In this document: one piece after another, positions 55,998-64,000 of the stretch
Numbering within the stretch: the first letter of the stretch is position 1
How the letters are laid out: the number at the start of each line of letters is the position of its first letter
Assembly: GCF_030052815.1 (NCBI RefSeq)
Contig: NC_079495.1
Location: 113,915,795 to 113,979,794 of the forward strand
Length of the DNA stretch: 64,000 nt
Direction of reading: 5' to 3'
From: Hevea brasiliensis
Taxonomy: Eukaryota > Streptophyta > Magnoliopsida > Malpighiales > Euphorbiaceae
Translations under genes and position numbers: made by a program
Notes under the pieces: model-generated
The model's database searches: none
Seen by the model: only the letters and a program-made list of their open reading frames with translations
Told to the model about the DNA's origin: nothing

Positions 55998-56445
55998 TCC
56001 ATGTTAGCACTGCAGGTTCTACCAGACTGTGGGGAATGGTTTTCCATCAGTCATAAGCATCCCCCTGTAACAAAGATACAGAGTATTCGAATCTGAGCTC
56101 CTCCGTGCAATGCAATTTCTTGAATACCCTATCCATCCTTTCTAACCACTGTTCAGCCTCTAGAGGATCTACTGTCCCCTTGAACTCTGCAGCCCCATAT
56201 TTCATCAATTTATCATATTGCCTCATAGGAAACTGTGGTTGTACCACTGGTGTCTGTATTGGGACTTGAGTAGGCACATTACCAGCCATTTGTTGGAACA
56301 TTGCGACCATCTCACGAGCAATCGAGCAAGAAGCTGCAGATGCTGCAGGTGGTCTTCTTGAACCACTGACATTATATAGGCCTGGGGCATCCCCTTGCAC
56401 CTCAGCCTCAATAGATTGATCGACTGAACGATCACCCTCTTCCAT
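55998..56445 (-). pseudogene. Element G gag N-terminus
   Basis: The likely start is Met at 56445 (MEEGDRSVDQSIEAEVQGDA); an upstream in-frame Met at 56487 is less likely because it lies before the conserved acidic start. It includes REMVAMFQQMAGN, QYDKLMKYGAAEFKGTVDPL, AEQWLERMDRVFKKLHC and LLQGDAYD, then a stop near 56047 where relatives have Trp-Trp. A frameshift near 56000 leads to the next stretch. Confidence 0.83.
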
Positions 56446-56615
56446 AGTCAATGCGAGGATCTTAGACCTCCTAAACAAATAACACAAGGATATTTCCTCC
56501 CGTTAGTGCATATTTATAATGTAATGTACTATATGTATCAGACAATGATATTGAGCAGTTGTACTATGAAGAAAGAATATTCAAATAACATGTGAAAATA
56601 GAATTTAAAAATTTT

Positions 56616-56627
56616 GCTCTGATACAA
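56616..56627 (-). other. Primer binding site of element G (one mismatch)
   Basis: The - strand reads TTGTATCAGAGC, one base from TGGTATCAGAGC, 8 nt from the LTR. Confidence 0.85.
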
Positions 56628-56635
56628 CTAGAACA

Positions 56636-59600
56636 TGTCACACCCTACCCCTCTGTAAGGCATAACATGATCCCATAGTATATCTAATGAATTATCAACT
56701 CCGTCTACTGATAACCCATTAAATACACTACAAGGGATTTTAAAAACTTTTCTTACTTCTTTTACAGTGGTGAGCACTATTTACAGGTATTAAAAACCTT
56801 TTTGAATTGTAGTGATAGAACTAACATATTTGAATTATTTGCAATTTCTGTAAAAATTTTGGCAGAGTGCCATCTGTATTTTGGATAAAACAGTTCTTCA
56901 GAAAACCTGTAAAAAGTACTTCAATATTTTTCCAAATCTCAACTTCAACATATTTCTCAACACAACATATTTATCAACTTAAATCCACAGTGATTTTTCA
57001 AAGATTGAGATAAAAGAAATATAATACAATTTTTACAAGTCAGAATAACTTATAATTTACTTTACAACTTCAATGTACAATTTCAATTTACAACTGCTCA
57101 AAACCAAAAACAATATGTACATACAGTGGTCATACATTACAGTACAAAATGCAAAATGTTGGTATACTCATTATACCCGGTAATCTCTTACTGGAGGTAC
57201 TAGCGACCTAGTCTCACGCCTGTCTGTCTGTCTACTGCGACAAAGAATAAAGCTATCATTTGAGACAATGTCTCAGTGGTGCACAACATTAACTAAATAC
57301 AATTTAAATCACAATTCATAAATCATATAAATAGTGGATACTTAAAACCATAGTAAATTTCAAGACAATAATTGTCAACATGAATTTAAACTCCATTTCT
57401 CAATATCACAATAAATTTCAATAAGTCAGATCATGGTTGAATTCAAAAGACAGTATATGTCAATAAGAGTTTAAATTCATTTCAAAATCTCACAATACAT
57501 ATCAATAAATCACACACAGCTTAATCATGTTCCAAAGTTTAATTCGTCCCAAAAGCCGATGGCTAATGAGGTATTCAATTCATCCCAAAAGTCGATGACT
57601 AATGAGGAATAACATAGCTAGCTAGCAAAAATATGAGTACTCATCCAATTCGTCCTCAACAGGCACACACCTCAACACTTCAGCCAGAGAGGGAATTCAA
57701 TTCGTCCCACTAGACAAGCTAGCGGGGAATACAATCAATATACATGATAGCTATGGTTTCAAACCATTTCCAATACTTTTCAATCAATAAGTATCCATCA
57801 ATATCATTCAAATAATTTCTCACAGTTTTCAAATCATTTACAATGCTTTTCAAGCAATAAATATCCATTCAAACACATTTCCACAATTTAAAATAATAAT
57901 GTACAATTAGTCATAATTCATTTCAATGGAAAAATTCAAAGAAATAGTTGTTGTGCACAAACCTCTGATAATTGTCTCTTGGTCTGGACTCAGTGTTTCC
58001 TTCCCTTTTCCTGAGTCTTTGGTAACTGAGAAACACAATTTGAAGTGTTTCAGTACTAAATTAAACTATCTCTGTCGATGATGCTTGATAAGTAATTCAC
58101 TGAAAGCTATTATCTGCTTAATCACCTAATACATCGACCCTCAATGCGTTCTAGGTAAATTAGGTTTTAGTGTCACTAATATGTCACATTCGATAGTGTT
58201 TTAGGGTTGGTACACGTTACCAATTTCATTTCCTTGTTTAGTGCATTTTATTGCAACTTGCTGGATTCCGGTATACTAGTTTGACCTAGTCGGAAGACCT
58301 AGTTCCCTCGGTTTTCGGGTTTCGATCAAAACCACAAACTTGTAGATCTATGTCTTATGGAACACGGGGCAAAATTTTAGGTCATTCTGAGTTATGTAGA
58401 CCAAGTTATGGTCATTTTACTATTGCTGGTCAAATGGCATCAAATTAGGCCAATTTTTGTCAACTTTGGTTCGGCCAGTTTTTGGACCCGAACTTGTGCA
58501 AGCTGTTTGACTTGCTTATGGTCATTTCTGGGCTTTGGTGTCTTCATGAGAGTTCTAGGTATGGGTCTTAGCTATTCATGGTTAAAATTTCAGGTCAATT
58601 GGACCTTTTTTGAGTGAGTTATGGCCTAAACACTAACTGCTGCCCAATTGGTAAATTTTCAGGTCTCAATTGTACTTAATCCGGATTTGGTCATTTTTCA
58701 AGTCACCTTGCAAGTAGAATTTTGGTATGTTTCCTTCATGAAAGTTGGCATATTTTGTGCCTAGTTTCACCTCCAATTGGTCTCATACCAATTGGAGTTA
58801 CACATTTAAAGTTATAGGCTAAAATGCATACTGCCCTTAAATACATTGCATAAACATGTATCAATTACACATTTGCCTTGCTACAAGTCCACTTCTCTTA
58901 CCAATTCTATTTTGGTACATTACAAAAACCATATACCACCTTACCTTAAAGTCATTTTGGGCAGAATACAAATATCTTCAACACACCAAATGAAACTCTA
59001 ATTCACAAAGTCCAAATACAACCACATATACACATAAACATTTCTAATTCTTACATACACTTTACACAACCAATTTACATACATATTCATCAATCCTCAA
59101 TATCACAATTTATCCAATATCTCCATGAATTCAAACATTCATTAAGGAGTCCCAAAGCTGCCGAAATGCTCCACCTTGCCAAAGTTTCACATAACTTCCT
59201 CCACTTCAATTTCAAACGCACAATCACCACATATACATGGAATTAACTTACTAGGACATTAAATCACCCTACTCAACATAAATTCTCATCAAATATATGT
59301 ATGAATATTTCGTTAAACATACAACTCCATGGCTGTCCAAAATGGATATATCAATAACTCCTTAAACTTGAAAATTTTCTTCACAAATCAAACACCCATA
59401 ACATGTATACAAAGTTTAACAAAGCAATATTCAAAAATACAAACATACCTATGGTTGGGACTTGTTAAACCTTCACTAAACTTCTTGATTTTGGTATCAA
59501 ACTCTTCCTTATGATATGGAGATAAAACTTAATGAAGCCACTTTGGTGTTTGGAAGTGAAATGAGGGGGTTAATGGAGCTTGAAGGCAAAACGGCAATGG

Positions 59601-60331
59601 AGTTTTCCAATCTTCTCAATTCGGCATGGATGAGAGGATTTGGAGAAGATGAAGTGCAGATTGTGTAATGGACTTACACCTGCCCCATTTAGCTTTTAAT
59701 TTATTCTTTAGTGGTCCACTTACACAAATAAATCATATTATATGTTTAACTCCCATTTATTCCACATTAAACCCTTAATTTTTGTTATTTACTTTAGGTA
59801 CCACCAATTTAATTTTTCATTATATTTTCCAAGTGTAATATTATTTATTTTTAATGGAAATTTAGGTCAAAAGAAAACTCGGGATGTCAAATGACTACAA
59901 TGCCCCCGTTCGGGTTACATTCCCGATTTTTCAGAATAATCTTGCTTTTGTCCGTTTTTCGATTTCTCACTTTTCTTTGTACTAATTAATTATTATTTTT
60001 TTTGATATTTCTAATGATATTTATACTTCAATAGGGGTCTCTTTAAGTCCTAAAAATATTTTCCAGGGTTCCCCGCAGTCCAGGGCTAGTCAACGGTCCA
60101 CGCCGTGACTTCCCGGTGCGGTCACCCATCGCTAGGGTTCTCGGCTCGCTTAACTTGGTTACATTTCTTTGCTATTATTTTTCCTTTGTTTTTCTTGTGT
60201 TTTCTCTTCTTGTATTTCATTATTTTATGTCTCCTCACTCATAACGAAGTGTAGTTCTAGGCATCCTAGCTGTCCGGACAACACTGGTCACCGGAACAGT
60301 AGAACGCACTACCGAACATAGGGGTGTTACA
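56636..60331 (-). repeat. Element G 5' LTR (right copy)
   Basis: The partner of 48131-51772. It is 54 nt longer, with extra sequence at about 59342-59372 and 60003-60016. Hairpin units recur from about 57539. Confidence 0.94.
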
Positions 60332-60336
60332 TACAG
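60332..60336. repeat. Right target-site duplication of element G
   Basis: tacag, identical to 48126-48130. The LTR of element F resumes here. Confidence 0.95.
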
Positions 60337-61111
60337 CACCACCAAAATTAGCAAAAATGAAAGGTTAGCAAATAAAAGTAGAATCAGCAACTGCAAAGAA
60401 TATCGATGTCATAAATTCATAAACAATTCATTTACTTTATTTTAGTGTATATTTCTTTATATTTGGCACCACTAAGCGAAATTCCTTAGTGCGTTGCTTT
60501 TGTAACGCGTAGGTATTGGAGACACAGCTGGGAAGCCAAGCAGACCTATGACCGGGTGAGACATTAGATCTGTACAGGAGTCTAGAGTCATCTGCACTAC
60601 ACTGCATACATGGTAGGACTTAGGATCTTGTGTAATGATTATCAATTGTATTTTGACATTTTGTTATGTAATTTTGTATATTGTAAAACTTTAAGGTTTG
60701 TAATAATTTGTACATATAACTTTATATGGAGAATATCTGGATGTATTTAAGTTATAATGGAATGTATTTTAAAACTATTTAAATATTGTAAAAATGAATA
60801 GACTGCGTTGAAATATTGAGACTGTGAAATAGTTAAGATTTTGATATTATCATATTGAACTATTTTTAACAGGTTTGGAAGGACAGTTTGTCCGAAATAC
60901 AGATGACACCTTGCCATATTTTTATTACTATTTTTGAAACACTGATTTTATTAAATCATGAAAATAGAATCAACATGATATGAATTTTACATAAAAGACT
61001 TCTTAAAATCAAATTGAGTTCAAGAAATGAGATGATCACAGACTAGGTGCTCCGGCAAGCCGTGTAGCACGCCTTGCTCGACTATACTGTAGACGAGTGA
61101 GGGATGTTATA
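60337..61111 (+). repeat. Element F 5' LTR, second segment
   Basis: It includes GGCACCACTAAG and the stem-loop CACTAAG/CTTAGTG at 60470-60491, CGTTGCTTTTGTAACGCGTAG, and ends GGATGTTATA at 61111, the last A-T-A being a mutated A-C-A. The layout follows 26180-30059 of element A. Confidence 0.86.
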
Positions 61112-61116
61112 TTTAG

Positions 61117-61128
61117 TGGTATCAGAGT
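61117..61128 (+). other. Primer binding site of element F
   Basis: TGGTATCAGAGT, one mismatch at the last base from the iMet primer site, 5 nt after the LTR end. Confidence 0.87.
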
Positions 61129-61235
61129 ACGGTTTAAGCGTTTCTGAACCTAGATAGATTGCATATCATGCATTGCATTGTAAGAGTTAAGATGACTCTA
61201 ATACAGATATTTTGATTTGTTATTTTGATTAGAAT

Positions 61236-62600
61236 ATGGACTCCACATCGCAGAGAGCGATCGATGAGGAGGTGGAGAGTCATGCTCCATCTATGACTGA
61301 ACTAGGAGACAGGAGGGAACCTGCTCCACCAATACCAGATGCACCAGCCACATTTCAGCAAATGGCTGAGTTCTTTAGACAGATGGTAGGAGTTATGCCA
61401 CCACCACCACCTCCACATCAAAAATCTCATATGGAGAGACTCAGGAAGTTCGGAGCAGTGGATTTTCTGGGAAAAAGGGAAGATGATTCTGTCACAGCTG
61501 AAAACTGGTTAGACAGAACTGGAAGAGTCTTGAAACAACTTCATTGTACTCCAGAGCAGAATTTGGAAGCTACTGTATTACTACTGCAAGATGATACATA
61601 CTAATGGTGAGATACAGTAACTAGTGAGGTGCCACCAGAACAAATAACTTGGGATTTCTTTCTCACTAAGTTTAGAAAGAAGTATGTGGGCAGTGTATAC
61701 CTATAAGAGAAGAGAAGGGAATTTATTACCCTACGCTAGAGACAGTTGACAGTGGCTGAATATGAAAGAGAATTTGTCAGACTGAGCCGCTATGGCGGGA
61801 AATAGTCCCTAATGAGGCAGAGAGATGCAAGAGATTTGAGGAAGGACTCAATGATAACATTAAAGTAATGATTACAGCCTTGGAGATTATAGAGTTTGCC
61901 AAGTTAGTGGGAGCCGCACTGAAGGTTGAAAAAGTTAGAATAAATGAGCATAACAGAAGGGACAGACAGCAGAAAAGAGGTCAGAGTCAGACCAGTACAT
62001 CTTTTGCCCCTAGTAAGAAATTTAGAGGTTCGCCTACTCAGAGTTTCAGTAGAGCACCAATTCAGGGTCAGTCATAGAGGCCCAAATCTCAGTTTGCACC
62101 GAGGAGAGGCCAATCCACACCTTCAATGGCTAGCTCTCCAGGGACAGGGTTTAGGGGACCAGCCCCAACAATATCTATTGCTTGCCCACATTGCCAAAAA
62201 TGGCATAAGGGTGAATGTTGGAGTATGATAGGTGCTTGTTTATGGTGCGGGTCTACAGACCACCTAATCCGAGATTGTTTGCGCAGAACTGCTACATCCA
62301 CTCCGATATCAACTGTTAGGCCTACCCCTCCAGCTCCAAGGGGTAGAAAGCCAGGTAAGGCTAAGGCAGCCAGTACTTCACAGAAACCTATATCAGAGTC
62401 TGTGGAGAGAGCAGAAGGAAGAAAACCAGCCAAAGCCTATGCTATAAGGGCACAGGAGGAACAGGATGCTCCAGATGTCATCAAGGGTACGTTCCTCCTC
62501 TATAATACTTTTGTGCATGCATTAATGGATCCTGGATTTACTCATTCATATATTTGTATCAAGCTACCCTTAAAAAAGGGAATACCAGTAGAGGAAAGTG
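61236..62600 (+). pseudogene. Element F gag and protease start, broken
   Basis: It starts MDSTSQRAIDEEVESHAPS at 61236. The first 122 codons are open and include FQQMAEFFRQMVGVMPPPP, RLRKFGAVDFLGKREDD and NWLDRTGRVLKQLHC. Stops then fall where Trp or other codons are expected (DDTY-stop-W-stop-DTV, near 61602). Further pieces are KKYVGSVYL, VAEYEREFVRLSRYG and RCKRFEEGLNDNIKV. The knuckles CPHCQKWHKGEC and CLWCGSTDHLIRDC (62237-62278) are intact. The protease loop reads HALMDPGFTHSYI, Ser to Phe at the DPGS position. A stop falls near 62604 (ESD-stop-YILVT). Confidence 0.85.
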
Positions 62601-62604
62601 ACTA

Positions 62605-63448
62605 ATACATCCTTGTCACAAATCCACTAGGCCACAATATGGTAGAAAACAAAGTATATAAGGGTTGTCCATTGAAGATTCAAGGGAAAGAGTTCTTAGT
62701 AGACTTAATCGAACTGCCTTTCCATGAGTTTGATGTGATTTTGGGAATGGATTGGTTATCCCATCATCAGGTAATAGTAGATTCTAAATTGAAGAGAATT
62801 TCTCTAAAAACTGCTGAGAATGAAGAAATAACAGTTGTGGGTGAAAGGACAGATTTCTTGTCCAATGTCATCTCAGCTACAGTTGTAAGGAGATGGTTGA
62901 GAAAAGGGTGTGAAGCCTATCTGGCACACGTGGTTGATACTAGGCAAGGTAAACTTAACTTGTCTGACATAACCATAGTAAGGATTTCTCTGAGGTATTT
63001 CCTGAGGAATTGCCTAGTTTACCACCAGAAAGAAAAGTTGAATTTGCTAATGAGATTATGCCGGGTACAGCTCCGATTTCAATTGCTCCGTATAGGATGG
63101 CACCTGCTGAATTGAAAGAGTTAAAAGTCCAGCTACAAGAATTACTAGACAAGGGGTTCATACGCCCCAGTATGTCACCGTGGGGAGCTACGGTACTATT
63201 TGTTAAGAAGAAAGATGGGACACTAAGGTTATGTGTTGACTACCGACAGTTAAACAAAGTAACAGTGAAGAACAAGTATCTGTTGCCTAGAATTAACGAT
63301 CTGTTTGATCAGTTGAAGGGAGCCAGTGTGTTTTCTAAGATTGATCTCAGATCAGGGTATCATCAGCTAAGGGTTAAGGATGTAGATGTGCCTAAGACTA
63401 CATTCAGAACCCGGTATGGGCATTATGAATTCCTGGTGATGCCATTTG
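62605..63448 (+). pseudogene. Element F pol: protease end and RT N-terminal part, cut by element H
   Basis: [32 protein letters not shown] and [17 protein letters not shown] (open to about 62970), a frameshift near 62980, then 63010-63448 with [60 protein letters not shown] and [11 protein letters not shown]. The next codon would be Gly of MPFGLTNAP. Here the LTR of element H begins, so the catalytic FIDD part lies outside the window. Confidence 0.87.
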
Positions 63449-64000
63449 TGTAGCACCCCTATTTATATAGCCTGGTATATTTCACTGTTTCGGTGACCGG
63501 TGTCGGTCCGGACAATTAAAGGGATTAGAACCACACTTAAGTCATTTAGAGAAGCCATAAACACAAATAATTAGTAATGTTCAATTAGTTAAGTATAAAT
63601 AAGAAAAATAGAACATAAGAGGTTAAACGAGCCTAGAGTCACAGCGATGGGTGACCTCCTCGGGAATGACTGCGAAGTCATTTTAAACTTAAATTTCGAA
63701 CCGTAAAATGTGACACTGCGGTCCTTAGGACCCTTATGAACACAGTGGAAAAGAGAAAATCACGAAAAAGAACTGTTAAGCTAGTCAAATAATTAGGTCA
63801 GGGAGCCGGAAGAAATATGGAATTTTGCAAACCAGGATGAGCTGGAGAGGGGCAATTTGGTCAATTGACCCTGAGAGCTGACTCCTGACCTAACTGTCAA
63901 ATAAAATCGGAGAAAAGAAAATTTTGGGATCGAGAATTAAATTAAAGAACTAATAGAAAAATATAAAAAAAAAAGAGGAAAATGAAAAAGTAAAAAGGTG
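63449..64000 (+). repeat. Element H LTR start, cut by window edge
   Basis: It starts TGTAGCACCCC and matches, in the same order, the - strand of the LTRs of element B: ATAGCCTGGTATATTTCACT, GTCGGTCCGGACAATTAA, GTGACCTCCTCGGGAATGAC, CACGAAAAAGAACTGTTAAG and TCAAATAATTAGGTCAGGGAG. It is therefore a + strand member of the B family inserted in the RT of element F. It continues beyond base 64000, so neither its length nor whether it is a solo LTR can be told. Confidence 0.88.

Larger units (their letters stand above)
48131..60331 (-). mobile_element. Element G: complete chromovirus LTR retrotransposon (- strand), youngest complete copy
   Basis: A 12.2-kb element with LTRs at 48131-51772 (3642 bp) and 56636-60331 (3696 bp), ends TGTCACACC/GGTGTTACA and perfect tacag duplications. 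The LTRs look about 98 percent identical, the highest in the window. Internal order on the - strand is PBS, gag, protease, RT, RNase H, integrase, chromodomain, purine tract. Frameshifts and stops are present, so this copy is defective, but every domain is recognisable. Its LTR ends and gag resemble element B, making a G-type element a plausible helper for B. Confidence 0.95.
45440..63448 (+). mobile_element. Element F: chromovirus with G and H inserted, left part
   Basis: 5' LTR at 45440-48130 and 60337-61111 (about 3.47 kb once G is removed), PBS at 61117, gag from 61236 and pol up to the RT at 63448, where element H cuts it. The 3' part lies outside the window. Its Gag start (MDSTSQRAIDEEVESH) and pol are close to elements A and C. 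The 5 nt before it are acttt; the partner copy is not in view. Confidence 0.88.

Noticed and set aside
1..64000. Host gene, or a defence or biosynthetic system
   Set aside because: All recognisable protein sequence belongs to retrotransposon Gag, PR, RT, RNase H, integrase, chromodomain or LINE proteins. No other domain was found on either strand.

Overview
This window is plant nuclear heterochromatin. I see no host protein gene, tRNA or rRNA. The DNA is AT-rich and almost every base belongs to long-LTR Ty3/gypsy retrotransposons nested inside one another, plus one RTE-type LINE. The evidence for a plant is the tRNA-iMet primer sites (TGGTATCAGAGC), chromovirus Gag-Pol with a C-terminal chromodomain, 3-4 kb LTRs, a tRNA-Asp-primed LARD-type element, and the conserved 5' leader of a plant RTE LINE. 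A woody eudicot, possibly Euphorbiaceae, is my impression from protein similarity only and is weakly supported.

Left nest (1-40703). The base layer is an old gypsy gag-pol (element D, + strand), split into 1-1630 and 37991-40703. Element A (+ strand, 1631-37990) sits in D between PR and RT. A's 5' LTR was hit twice: by element B (- strand, 4143-26174, target duplication tagtt) and by the LINE (+ strand, 26704-29956, 15-bp target duplication). Element C (- strand, 9504-20568, duplication tttac) lies inside the internal region of B.

Right nest (40704-64000). A non-autonomous LARD-like element (- strand, from 40704) starts in the 3' end of D's pol. Its right LTR is broken by the LTR of element E (+, 43524), which is broken by element F (+, 45440). 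F's 5' LTR carries the complete element G (- strand, 48131-60331, duplication tacag). F's RT is cut at 63449 by the LTR of element H (+), which runs off the window. The right-hand remainders of H, F, E and the LARD lie outside.

Rough by-eye LTR identities (A about 90 percent, B mid-90s, C about 96-97, G about 98) agree with the nesting order. All gag-pol reading frames are broken by stops and small frameshifts, many of them C-to-T (or G-to-A) changes. B is unusual: its LTRs and duplication are well preserved, but its gag core is deleted and its pol is barely recognisable. That suggests it moved as a defective template using proteins from a G-like relative.

The most unusual signals are: a 74/75-nt GT-AG intron-like segment at the same codon of the integrase in elements A and C, absent from D and G; arrays of short hairpins with compensatory differences in the LTRs; a hairpin kept at the same place in every LTR family with different stem sequence; and a degenerate module repeated three or four times in each LTR family.
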